Assembly (NCBI GenBank): GCA_964420455.1
Contig: CAYQTO010000099.1
Coordinates: forward strand, 1 to 13,684
Length of the DNA: 13,684 bases
Direction of reading: 5' to 3'
From: CAYQTO01 sp964420455
GTDB taxonomy: Bacteria; Sumerlaeota; Sumerlaeia; SLMS01
Shown: one piece after another, positions 1 to 6,882 of the stretch
Layout of the letters: each line of letters begins with the position of its first letter
Numbering within the stretch: the stretch's first letter is position 1
The notes under the pieces: generated by a model
Databases searched by the model: none
Seen by the model: the letters and a program-made list of their open reading frames with translations, nothing else
Told to the model about the DNA's origin: nothing
Position numbers and translations under genes: made by a program

Positions 1-1594
1 CCATTGCGTCCTGGTTGATCCCGATGACCTCCCGATTGCCCGCCACGGAAAGCAGGAACGCGTCGTTCGCGTCCGGTGCGCATCCCAGCAGCAGCGGCGC
101 CGCCAGCAGTGCCCACAGACCCACGTGGGTCTGCTGCTCGAGCCGTGTCAGGTTGCTTGGCCGCAGGTTCGGCCCCCATCCCACGCGCCCCACAACGAGC
201 ATGTCCGGATCATTCCAGGCACCCGGTCCGGCCGCGTCCGCCCAACGGTCGTGCTGGAAGCCGATCCCCGCCATGGATCCCCACGAATCGAAGATGTCCG
301 CCGTCGTCCGCCACAGGTGGCCGCCCACATCGCGCGACCAATCCCACGGACCAAAGTACCCCGCCGTGCATACCGCAAAAACGAAGTCGCGCCCGGTTGC
401 CCGCAATGCCTCGCCCATAAGGCGGTATGGCTCCGCCTGCGCTGCGTCCTCATCGCTCGGACGCACCTTGTCGAAGCTGCAGTAATCGTACTTGAGGTAG
501 TCGAAGCCCCACTCGGCCCAGAGCGTCGCGTCAACCCGCTCGTGCCCGTACGAGCCCTCGAAGTCCCCACAGGTCCGGGGACCGGGCGACGAATAGATCC
601 CCGCCCGCAGCCCCTCCGCGTGGATCGCCTCCACCAGGGCCGCCATGTCCTTGAATCCCTCGTGGGGCATGATTCGCCCGCCGCTATCTCGTTTTCCCTG
701 CCACCCGTCGTCTAGATTGATATACTGATAGCCTGCATCCGCCAGCCCGGACTCCACCAGAAACCGGAGCACCTCCCGGACCTTCGCCTCGTCCAGCTCC
801 TTGCCAAAGCAATTCCACGAGTTCCAGCCCATGGGGGGCGTGAGTGCCAGCGTGCCCCTTGCGTCGAGTCGCAGTTCCCGCTCCAGCACGCCATCCGGCA
901 TCTCCACGCGGATGAGCACGTCCAGTGTTTTGGCCTCCACGATGGTCCCCGAAAGGATCCCCCGCTCCGCGTCGAGCGTTACCCCCTCCGGCAGGCCCTC
1001 CGCCAGGAACCTCCGCGGGCCGTGCCCCGAGCAGGGAATCCGGTAGAGGAATGGCCGGCCCGCCGTCGCCCCCACGACTGACGGACCATGGATTCCCGGC
1101 TCATGGGGATCGAACGGTGCCAGCTCCGGTTCCGGATGCTCGATCCGGACGCTTTCCACACGCGGGATGTCCGCCTCGAAAACAAGCCTGGCCTCCGCCC
1201 AGTCCGCATGATCGAAATCCATCCCGTCGCCTCCGTCCGTCACGATCAGCGCGAGCTCCCCTGCCCCGCGAAAGATAACCCGCAGCGCCACCGCCGCATC
1301 TTTCCCCCTCAACACCCCGGACGTATAGACGCGGCTGCCGTCCACATGGACCTCGAACTCCGCCGATCCTTTCCCCTCCGTTTCATTGTCGATCCCCACC
1401 ATCGCCTCAAGCGTTCCACTGCGCCCTCCCACATCGATCCGCCATTCACTGTGCGCGTGGGTACCGATGCCCCGTTCGAATGTGCGGCCACCGACCCTGA
1501 GGGGATTCCCATCCACGGAGGTCCGAGCGCGCGCCTCGCCCCATCCCTGGCGGATCGCTGTCAGGTCGAGTTCGTCCAGGTAAAGCACGGCCAT
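1..1594 (-). CDS. GH27 alpha-galactosidase-like glycosidase with N-terminal NPCBM and Ig-like domains (3' end off the window)
   Basis: The gene reads in one frame from ATG at 1594 to the window edge: 531 residues, C-terminus missing. Residues 1-140 look like an NPCBM carbohydrate-binding module (YLDELDLTAIRQGWG, then SVDGNPLRVGGRTFERGIGTHAHSE). Residues 170-245 look like a putative Ig/He_PIG domain (GLPEGVTLD, GILSGTI). Residues 250-531 are the GH27 barrel: TPPMGWNSWNCFG, YINLDDGWQ (D295, D296), nucleophile region YLKYDYC (D370), WRTTADIFDSW (predicted acid/base D433 by alignment with human alpha-galactosidase A D231) and WNDPDML. It should hydrolyse alpha-galactosides or related sugars. The galactose 2-OH loop (CEWPL in the human enzyme) is replaced by CTAGYFGPWDW, so the substrate is uncertain. 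No signal peptide is visible before the NPCBM. AAGGAG lies 8 bases before the ATG and decides the start. Family assignment is firm; substrate and location are not. Confidence 0.93.
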   Translation of the reverse strand, partial: MAVLYLDELDLTAIRQGWGEARARTSVDGNPLRVGGRTFERGIGTHAHSEWRIDVGGRSGTLEAMVGIDNETEGKGSAEFEVHVDGSRVYTSGVLRGKDAAVALRVIFRGAGELALIVTDGGDGMDFDHADWAEARLVFEADIPRVESVRIEHPEPELAPFDPHEPGIHGPSVVGATAGRPFLYRIPCSGHGPRRFLAEGLPEGVTLDAERGILSGTIVEAKTLDVLIRVEMPDGVLERELRLDARGTLALTPPMGWNSWNCFGKELDEAKVREVLRFLVESGLADAGYQYINLDDGWQGKRDSGGRIMPHEGFKDMAALVEAIHAEGLRAGIYSSPGPRTCGDFEGSYGHERVDATLWAEWGFDYLKYDYCSFDKVRPSDEDAAQAEPYRLMGEALRATGRDFVFAVCTAGYFGPWDWSRDVGGHLWRTTADIFDSWGSMAGIGFQHDRWADAAGPGAWNDPDMLVVGRVGWGPNLRPSNLTRLEQQTHVGLWALLAAPLLLGCAPDANDAFLLSVAGNREVIGINQDAM

Positions 1595-1602
1595 AAGGTC
1601 CA

Positions 1603-1608
1603 CTCCTT
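1603..1608 (-). promoter_or_regulatory. Ribosome binding site of the GH27 gene
   Basis: AAGGAG on the minus strand with an 8-base spacer to the ATG at 1594. It fixes the start directly at the NPCBM domain. The only in-frame alternative nearby, a GTG, overlaps this site, and it would not add a signal peptide either. Confidence 0.75.
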
Positions 1609-1654
1609 GGCAGATTCCGAGACGCTCGCGGCGACCCCTCCCCCGGGAACAATG

Positions 1655-1683
1655 AAAAAGGCGCGGCCCCTGGAGGCCGCGCC
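1655..1683 (-). terminator. Intrinsic (rho-independent) terminator after the secreted-protein gene
   Basis: A perfect 9-bp GC stem (1660-1668 with 1675-1683, GGCGCGGCC/GGCCGCGCC) closes a 6-base loop. On the minus strand it is followed at once by TTTTT (1659-1655). It lies 29 bases past the stop of the secreted-protein gene and should end that transcript. There is no matching T-run on the other side, so it works in one direction. It leaves only about 60 bases before the GH27 start. Confidence 0.9.
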
Positions 1684-1712
1684 CTGTCTGCTTGGAGGAA
1701 AGCGAGGAGGGG

Positions 1713-2624
1713 TTACTGATACAGTTCCCAGTTCGCCGCGCTGGTGGTCGGGGCTTCCTGCACTTCGATCACGAGGCTCGGTGCCATCTGCGAGGTGCCG
1801 AGGCCCGTATCGCTTGCGCCCTCGCTGAAGATCAGCTGCGGCGCGTTGGTCGAGGGCTCGCCCGGCCCCGCTCCTGCAGGAGTCAGATCGTAGGTCGAAC
1901 TGACGATCCAGCTACTGATGCCGCTGGCCAGGTCCTCGCGCAGCTCGAACTGGATCAGCCGCTCGGTGACGTCGAGCTCGAAGCTCACAGGAACGGCGTC
2001 GCTCATGCCCCCGGGCGTATAGCCTGGGTCGATGATCGGCGTGGCCCAAGAGGTTGCCGTCGTCCCGTTGTTGGCCACGTTTTCGTCCGTCAGGAGATCG
2101 CGGGGAAACGGGTCGCGCGGGTCGGTGGAAATCACCGGTGTCTGCCCGGGGATGATGTAGCCACCCTGGAACGCGTCGGTTTCGTCGCCCGGCGGCGGGC
2201 CGAAGAGGCTCGCCCAGCTTCCGGTCCACGACTCCTCCGTGTGCACGGGGCCGAAGCCCGCGGCGAAAAGCTGGATCTCCGAGTCGAGTCCGAGCGAATT
2301 CGTCTCGCTCAGCGGCCAGTTCGCGCCCTGCTCGTCGTAATAGGTGATGGTGGCGCTCACGACCTCGAGTTCGAGGCCATCCAGCGCGGGCGGAACCTCG
2401 AGATCCCACTGGAGGATCGCGACGCCATCTCGCAGATCAAATTGGGGGAAGGTTGGGTCCGTCGTGATGAACAGCGGCCCGATGGCGCGCGACCCCGGCG
2501 TGGCGTTGAACGGATAGTGCCAGGTGTCCGTCCGGAGGGTTCCGGTGATTTCCGTGGGCTGTCCGAACGTGGGCGCGGCAAGGGCGCAGGACAGAAAGCT
2601 AGCGGCAAGAAGTGCCCGCTTCAT
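1713..2624 (-). CDS. Secreted protein of unknown function (signal peptide, beta-rich)
   Basis: This is a 303-residue protein I do not recognise by name. Residues 1-22 form a signal peptide: basic MKR, a hydrophobic LLAASFLSCALAA core and a plausible signal peptidase I site near TFG/Q. There are no later membrane spans. The body is acidic and rich in Gly, Thr, Ser and Asp, with alternating hydrophobic patterns such as VAILQWDLEVP, LEVVSATITYYDEQ and VSFELDVTERLIQFEL. These suggest an extracellular beta-sandwich of the DNRLRE/jelly-roll kind; that is a loose resemblance only. The C-terminus ends in a short NWELYQ tail with no sorting transmembrane helix. AAGGAG 6 bases before the ATG supports the start, but it sits in a hairpin. 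The gene lies 45 bases after the pseudopilin and before a strong terminator, so the two are probably one transcript and may act together outside the inner membrane. Confidence 0.85.
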   Translation of the reverse strand: MKRALLAASFLSCALAAPTFGQPTEITGTLRTDTWHYPFNATPGSRAIGPLFITTDPTFPQFDLRDGVAILQWDLEVPPALDGLELEVVSATITYYDEQGANWPLSETNSLGLDSEIQLFAAGFGPVHTEESWTGSWASLFGPPPGDETDAFQGGYIIPGQTPVISTDPRDPFPRDLLTDENVANNGTTATSWATPIIDPGYTPGGMSDAVPVSFELDVTERLIQFELREDLASGISSWIVSSTYDLTPAGAGPGEPSTNAPQLIFSEGASDTGLGTSQMAPSLVIEVQEAPTTSAANWELYQ

Positions 2625-2629
2625 AGGGA

Positions 2630-2644
2630 ACTCCTTTCAGGAGT
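2630..2644 (-). promoter_or_regulatory. Hairpin enclosing the Shine-Dalgarno of the secreted-protein gene
   Basis: ACTCCT (minus strand, 2644-2639) pairs perfectly with AGGAGT (2635-2630) around a GAA loop. The AAGGAG ribosome site of the downstream gene (2636-2631) is almost wholly inside the stem. Folded, it would hide the site; a ribosome finishing the pseudopilin 45 bases away could matter for opening it. Regulation is inferred from structure only. Confidence 0.5.
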
Positions 2645-2669
2645 AGAGTTGGATGGGTGTGTGATGCCG

Positions 2670-3293
2670 TCAGTTGATGCCTTGGAGTGCGTTCGGGATC
2701 CTTCCTCCGCGGCGAAAGATGTCCCCGTTGGAGACGGTTCCGTTGGTCGGGTCGTAAACAAAGACCAGGTAGCGTTGGTTGCGCTCCCACGTGGGTCCAA
2801 AGGCGTAGTAGGGGAAATTGATGAGCCCGTCGGGCCCGCCACTGGTCAGGCTCCACTTCATTTGCTCGTCGTGGGCCGCGCCGGGATTCCCAAGGCCAAG
2901 GGATCCCGCCCCCGTGTTGTAGCCATACATGTCGTCGCGGTCTCCCGGGGCGAGGGCGCCGGTCCAGCCCCCTCCTGCGCCGGTCAGACGCGTGAAGGGG
3001 TCCGACGGCAGCGTGGTGATATACGCCACCGGTGTCGTCAGGGGAATCAGCCGTTCCTCGAAACTTTGCGAAAACGTCCCGGTCGTTGGTGGGTACCGGT
3101 TGTAGTCGATCCCGTAGGCCTGGATCGCCGTGTCGAGCGCGCGCATGTCGTTCTGGACACGGCTGACCTTGCTGCGGGTCTGCGCCTCGAGGAAATTCGG
3201 CACCGCAATCGCCGCCAGCACGGCGATGATGCCCACCACGATCAGCAGTTCGATCAGGGTGAAAGCGACGCGTTGTTGGGACCGCTGGTGCAT
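2670..3293 (-). CDS. Type II secretion-like pseudopilin (prepilin N-terminal cleavage/methylation protein)
   Basis: This is a 207-residue protein starting MHQRSQQRVA, followed by the class III signal FTLIELLIVVGIIAVLAA. The prepilin peptidase PilD would cut between Ala10 and Phe11 and methylate the Phe; Glu5 of the mature protein is present. Ala rather than the usual Gly precedes the cut. After the hydrophobic helix comes PNFLEAQTRSKVSRVQNDMR, then an ALDTAIQAYGIDYNRYPP segment, the G/H-type pseudopilin pattern common in high-GC environmental phyla. The Gly/Asp-rich C-terminal domain (DPFTRLTGAGGGW, GPTWERNQRYLVFVYDPTNGT) is presumably surface-exposed. The frame stays open upstream to an ATG at 3377, but that start lacks a ribosome site and adds a charged leader unlike prepilin signals, so I chose 3293. 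No other secretion-system genes are in the window. Confidence 0.9.
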   Translation of the reverse strand: MHQRSQQRVAFTLIELLIVVGIIAVLAAIAVPNFLEAQTRSKVSRVQNDMRALDTAIQAYGIDYNRYPPTTGTFSQSFEERLIPLTTPVAYITTLPSDPFTRLTGAGGGWTGALAPGDRDDMYGYNTGAGSLGLGNPGAAHDEQMKWSLTSGGPDGLINFPYYAFGPTWERNQRYLVFVYDPTNGTVSNGDIFRRGGRIPNALQGIN

Positions 3294-3297
3294 CTGG

Positions 3298-3315
3298 GGA
3301 AAGTGGACCTTTCCT
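3298..3315 (-). promoter_or_regulatory. Hairpin enclosing the likely Shine-Dalgarno of the pseudopilin gene
   Basis: GGAAAG (3314-3309, minus strand) pairs perfectly with CTTTCC (3303-3298) around a 5-base loop. The only purine-rich ribosome site before the pseudopilin, AGGAAAGG (3315-3308), is inside it. It sits 14 bases from the ATG, longer than ideal. It may be a second occluded ribosome site like that of the next gene, or chance. Confidence 0.35.
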
Positions 3316-3369
3316 GTCGAAGTTCTGGCGGAGAGCCTTGTGAGGGGCCGCCGCCAAGTCAAACCCTTT

Positions 3370-3383
3370 TTTGGCATGCCAAA
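3370..3383. promoter_or_regulatory. 14-bp perfect palindrome, candidate operator
   Basis: TTTGGCATGCCAAA is a perfect 14-bp inverted repeat without a loop, in the 136-base spacer between the SGNH gene and the pseudopilin, about 77 bases before the pseudopilin start. An extra GCCAAA half-site lies at 3423-3428. A loop-free palindrome suits a dimeric DNA-binding protein better than a terminator. On the minus strand a TTGACT hexamer follows at 3360-3355, but I see no good -10 box, so I do not call a promoter. Confidence 0.35.
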
Positions 3384-3429
3384 GTGGCGTTGGGGTCACG
3401 CAATCACCCCACAACACCCAAAGCCAAAA

Positions 3430-4482
3430 CTAATCCATAAGCCGTCCCCGCCAAACCCTCAAGCGGCTTTCCATCTCCCCCAGAAAATCCATGGTCCCCT
3501 CCCCGTTCAGGTGGGCCGCATCGCTAAAGAGCTCATCGGGGTATTCGACAATCAAGGGTTCGATAAAGAGCAGGTTCGGATGGCGTACGCGGAGGGCCTC
3601 GACGCGCCTGTTGTACACCTCCAGAATGCCGAGCGACCGATAATGATCCGCCAGAAGCCGCGGAATCGGCGGATTGAAAACGGCCACGGTCACCCCCTCC
3701 TCCCCGGCCTGCTCGACGAAGGCGGAAAACCGCCCGGCCACCTCCTCCTCGTCGTGCGGTTCGTAGCTGAAGAACGTCAGGTACGCCTCGAATTCCTCGC
3801 GAGTGAGCGTGTCCTCAAGAAAGATCGTGTGTGCCCCCTCGGCCTCGTACTCCCGCTGCCAGCGTTCCACAAACTGCTGACGGCGGGGCCACGCCCCCTC
3901 GAGCGCCAGGCCCTCGAACCCCTCGCGCAAGGCGGTGCGATGCCGCGCGGTCGGCGGGGTAATCTGGTACAGCAGCCAATCGCCCAGAAACGTCCAGCGC
4001 CCCTCGCCCAGAAGCATGCCCCCCAGCGCCAGCCCCGGCACCGCGGTGTACGCCCGCACGCGAAAGACTTCCGTCTCCTCCGTCCGCAACTCGCGCAGCG
4101 GCAGGCTCACCATGCTCGGCATGTAGTTGACGAGGATCGCCCGGGGCGGCGGGTGGCTCGCCCGGTAGGCCGTGTACATCGCCCGGTATCCGTCCATGCC
4201 CATCATCGGCCACGAGTAGTTTACCGCTTGGATCCCCGGGCCCAGGGCGCGCTCGACCACCCCGGGCCGGAGGTTGAAGTACCGGCTGTCTCCGAACAGC
4301 AACACATCCGCCTCCCCCTCGGCCGATCGCATGTGCCGGGACTTCGCCACAATGACCGGATCCTGCAGGAGCATCTCGCGCCGAGCATGGACGAATCCCT
4401 CCACCACGACGATCATCACCGCCGCGATCAGCCCCGCCCACGGCAATGCCCTAGAACTGGAAGTAAATGAACGGCTGGGCAT
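3430..4482 (-). CDS. SGNH/AlgJ-like partner of the MBOAT acyltransferase, membrane-anchored
   Basis: This is a 350-residue protein with one N-terminal membrane helix (about 14-30, LPWAGLIAAVMIVVVEGFV) and an extracytoplasmic domain. GDS at 64-66 (FGDSRYFNL) gives a nucleophile-type Ser66. SDAAHLNGEG near the C-terminus gives the Asp321/His324 pair of SGNH hydrolases (block V D-x-x-H). In AlgJ/AlgX- and DUF1574-type systems, such proteins work outside the membrane with an AlgI-type MBOAT protein to O-acylate polysaccharide. Here the gene overlaps the end of the MBOAT gene by 32 bases, strong support for that pairing. GGAG 6 bases before the ATG sets the start. The acceptor polymer is unknown. 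It could instead be a deacylase, but the MBOAT link argues for transfer. Confidence 0.85.
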   Translation of the reverse strand: MPSRSFTSSSRALPWAGLIAAVMIVVVEGFVHARREMLLQDPVIVAKSRHMRSAEGEADVLLFGDSRYFNLRPGVVERALGPGIQAVNYSWPMMGMDGYRAMYTAYRASHPPPRAILVNYMPSMVSLPLRELRTEETEVFRVRAYTAVPGLALGGMLLGEGRWTFLGDWLLYQITPPTARHRTALREGFEGLALEGAWPRRQQFVERWQREYEAEGAHTIFLEDTLTREEFEAYLTFFSYEPHDEEEVAGRFSAFVEQAGEEGVTVAVFNPPIPRLLADHYRSLGILEVYNRRVEALRVRHPNLLFIEPLIVEYPDELFSDAAHLNGEGTMDFLGEMESRLRVWRGRLMD

Positions 4483-5848
4483 CGAACGCTCCGTAAATCG
4501 TCAGCGAAAAGTACATCATGATATACAGCACCACGCGTACCGCCGCCGGCGTCCGGAACACCACCAGCAGGTCCGACGTCCGGTACTGGAACGCCTGGAC
4601 AACAACGACGAGCCAGCCAAAAGCGAGCAGCTGCCAGGCCGCGTTGCCGGCCGCCGCCGACCACGCCCAGTCGTCCATCCCCCCCAGCAGCACCCACATG
4701 TCGCCGATCTCCTCCACCCGAAAGAACATCCACCCCAGACACGTCCAATGGAACATGATGATGATGGCGGCGGCGCGCCACCATCCCGGCCGTTGCGCCT
4801 CCGGCGGACCAGCCAGCAGGCGATAGCCCACCAGCAGCGTCCCGTGGTACAATCCCCATGCGACGAAGTTCCACTCGGCCCCGTGCCAAAGCCCCCCCAG
4901 CCCCATCGTGATCACCAGGTTCCGCAACGTCATCCACTTCCCCCAACGGTTTCCCCCCAGCGGGATATACAGATAGTCGCGCAGCCATTCGGAAAGCGTG
5001 ATGTGCCACCGGCGCCAGAAGTCGCTCGGGTTGATGGCGAAGTACGGCAGGTCGAAATTCAAGCGCAGGTCGAACCCGAGCCACTTCGCCGTGCCCCGGG
5101 CGATGTCCGTATAGCCGCTGAAGTCACAGTAGATCTGGAACGCGAAGGCGTACGTCGCGAGGAGCACCATCCAGGCCGACGGATCCGTCGGGCTCGTATA
5201 GACGCCGTCGACCACTGCCGCCAGGTTGTCCGCGATGAAGACCTTCTTGTACAATCCCCAGAAGATGAGCCATCCCCCCTCGCGGATCGCGGCGCCGTCC
5301 CACCGACGCCTTCCCCGGATCTGCGGCATCAGCTGCCCCGCCCGCTCGATCGGGCCCGCCACCAGCTGGGGGAAGAACGAGACATACAGCGCGAAGTTCA
5401 ACAGGTCCCGCTCCGGCTCCACCTTCCTCCGGAACACATCGATCGTGTACCCCATTGTCTGGAATGTATAGAACGAGATCCCCACCGGCAGCACAAGTTC
5501 CAGCATCGGGATCGACGCCTCCCACCCGAGCGCCGTCGCCCCCGCGCGCACATTCTCCAGGAAAAAGTCCGCGTACTTGTAGAACCCGAGAATCGAAAGG
5601 TTCCCCAGAAGGGAACACGCCAGCCAAATCCGCCGGCGACTCGCCGCACCCTCACCGATAGCTCGCCCGCACCCATAGTCCAGCAACGTCGACAGCAGGA
5701 TCAGCGACAGGAACCGCCAATCCCACCATCCGTAGAAGAAGTAGGACGCCACCAGGAGAAGCCCGTTCTGGAGCCGGTGGGACGACAGCCAATACAGGAC
5801 GAGCACGACCGCAAGAAAGACGGCGTACTCGAGGCTGTCGAAGAACAT
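4451..5848 (-). CDS. MBOAT family O-acyltransferase, AlgI-like
   Basis: This is a 465-residue polytopic membrane protein of normal AlgI length. It begins MFFDSLEYAVFLAVVLVLYW and includes SYFFYGWWDWRF (35-46), LPVGISFYTFQTMGY (120-134), FFPQLVAGPIERA (158-170) and CDFSGYTDIARG (241-252). The family signature region SDFWRRWHITLSEWLRDY runs 275-292 (His282), followed by YIPLGGNRWG. The catalytic WHG motif is at 321-323 (His322) in GLGGLWHGAEWNFVAWG. Such proteins move an acyl group, usually acetyl, from a cytoplasmic donor across the membrane to an extracellular polysaccharide or cell-wall polymer, together with an SGNH partner encoded here immediately downstream. GGAGG 8 bases before the ATG supports the start. 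It lies 36 bases after the serine-hydrolase lipoprotein gene and is probably co-transcribed. Which glycan is modified cannot be read from sequence. Confidence 0.95.
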   Translation of the reverse strand: MFFDSLEYAVFLAVVLVLYWLSSHRLQNGLLLVASYFFYGWWDWRFLSLILLSTLLDYGCGRAIGEGAASRRRIWLACSLLGNLSILGFYKYADFFLENVRAGATALGWEASIPMLELVLPVGISFYTFQTMGYTIDVFRRKVEPERDLLNFALYVSFFPQLVAGPIERAGQLMPQIRGRRRWDGAAIREGGWLIFWGLYKKVFIADNLAAVVDGVYTSPTDPSAWMVLLATYAFAFQIYCDFSGYTDIARGTAKWLGFDLRLNFDLPYFAINPSDFWRRWHITLSEWLRDYLYIPLGGNRWGKWMTLRNLVITMGLGGLWHGAEWNFVAWGLYHGTLLVGYRLLAGPPEAQRPGWWRAAAIIIMFHWTCLGWMFFRVEEIGDMWVLLGGMDDWAWSAAAGNAAWQLLAFGWLVVVVQAFQYRTSDLLVVFRTPAAVRVVLYIMMYFSLTIYGAFDAQPFIYFQF

Positions 5849-5856
5849 GGAGCGGG

Positions 5857-5861
5857 CCTCC
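5857..5861 (-). promoter_or_regulatory. Ribosome binding site of the MBOAT gene
   Basis: GGAGG on the minus strand, 8 bases before the ATG at 5848, within the 36-base gap after the lipoprotein gene. It confirms independent initiation of the acyltransferase. Confidence 0.7.
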
Positions 5862-5884
5862 CCCTCCCGTGGAGCACTCTTGCG

Positions 5885-6824
5885 CTACGGGGCCGGCGTC
5901 CCCCCGTTGTCCCCCCTCGTCACGCCCGCCCGCGCGTCGAAGACCCGCCGCGAAAGGTCCGCAATCATCCCCGTCACCTCGCCCCCCGCACCCATGTCCC
6001 TTGTCAGGATCGCCACCGCGTACCAGCCGTCGTCCGTATAGACGATCCCCGCGTCGTGTCGGATGCCGCTGATCAACCCCGTCTTGTATCCAACGCTCAC
6101 CCGCTCCGACAGCTGCGCGGGCAGCCTGTTCCCATACTCCTGGGCGAGCAGGATCCGCCTCATTTCCGCCGTGGCCTCCGGTCCCGCCGCCCGTCCCTCC
6201 TCGATCGCCACCAGCAGCGCCACCAGGTCGTTGGCCGTCACCCGGTTCGAAAGCCCTGCCCGAAACGCCTCCTCGTCCATCACGCCGCGCAGCACGTAGC
6301 CATCTTTCGCTCCCAGTGCCCGCATCGTCGCCGTGATGCTCCGGGGTCCAACTTTCTCGATCAGCAGGTTAGTCGCAAGGTTGTCGCTCACCACCATCAT
6401 CTCCTCGGTCAGGAGCGTGATGGGGACCTCCTGGCCGACGTATCTCGCCAGTCGGCGGCCCGGGTCGCACCGGAACGGCGACCCGTCGATGAAGCTTTCG
6501 CAGACCGGATCCACCAGCAACTTGTCGGACATCGCGAACTCGCCCGCCTCTGCGCGACGAAGCACTTCGATCATGACCGGAATCTTCATTGTGCTCGCCG
6601 CATGAAGCAACTCGTCCCCCCGGTGCTNNNNNNNNNNGCTCCCAGCGAATGCCCTTTGCCGGTTCCGCCACCGAAACGGCGACGATCCCGCCACGGTCCG
6701 CCTCGAGTCGTGCGAGCTCGCTCAAGAGCCCGCCAAACGGTTCCTGGGTGTCCGGCATCGGTGTGCTCCTTGCCCCGCACCCCGCCAGCAACACCGCCGC
6801 CAGCAGGACGTATAGACAACGCAT
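5885..6824 (-). CDS. Class A beta-lactamase-fold serine hydrolase lipoprotein, interrupted by the N gap
   Basis: Two half-frames on either side of a 10-N gap make one gene. The N-terminal half is a lipoprotein signal, MRCLYVLLAAVLLAGC, with lipobox LAGC and lipid Cys16. The C-terminal half carries the penicillin-recognising motifs: SxxK (ASTMK), SDN (VVSDNLATN) and KTG (GYKTGLISG). If the gap is closed by a 3-base overlap, the protein is 308 aa with Ser73, Lys76, Ser142 and Lys243. The family is class A beta-lactamase/PF13354. The omega-loop region reads VMDEEAFRAGLSNRVTANDL, without the compact ExxxN of true class A enzymes, so penicillinase activity is doubtful and a peptidoglycan or ester hydrolase role is possible. 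GGGGAG 7 bases before the ATG sets the start over an in-frame TTG at 6839. It lies between the kinase and the acyltransferase, 58 and 36 bases away. Confidence 0.88.
6628..6637. other. Assembly gap (10 N) inside the serine-hydrolase gene
   Basis: Ten Ns, an arbitrary scaffold-gap length. The reading frame on either side is kept only if the true gap is a multiple of three. The plus-strand flanks end in GCT and begin with GCT, so a 3-base overlap of the two contigs, or direct abutment, restores the gene. Confidence 0.95.
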
Positions 6825-6831
6825 GGCGTCG

Positions 6832-6837
6832 CTCCCC
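6832..6837 (-). promoter_or_regulatory. Ribosome binding site of the serine-hydrolase lipoprotein gene
   Basis: GGGGAG on the minus strand, 7 bases before the ATG at 6824. It overlaps the region just after an in-frame TTG at 6839, so it rules that earlier start out and places the lipoprotein signal at the true N-terminus. Confidence 0.75.
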
Positions 6838-6882
6838 AAGGGTGCTGATCACCGACAATCCAAGGGAGCACGGCTAGGAGGG

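Noticed and set aside
3354..3377. Upstream ATG at 3377 for a longer pseudopilin, with a following TTGACT hexamer as a promoter
   Set aside because: There is no ribosome site before 3377, the extra 28 residues do not fit a prepilin leader, and no -10 box follows the hexamer at a normal distance.
3391..3416. GGGGT...ACCCC hairpin after the SGNH gene as a terminator
   Set aside because: The stem is short with a bulge, and no T-run follows it on the minus strand, so termination there is not supported.
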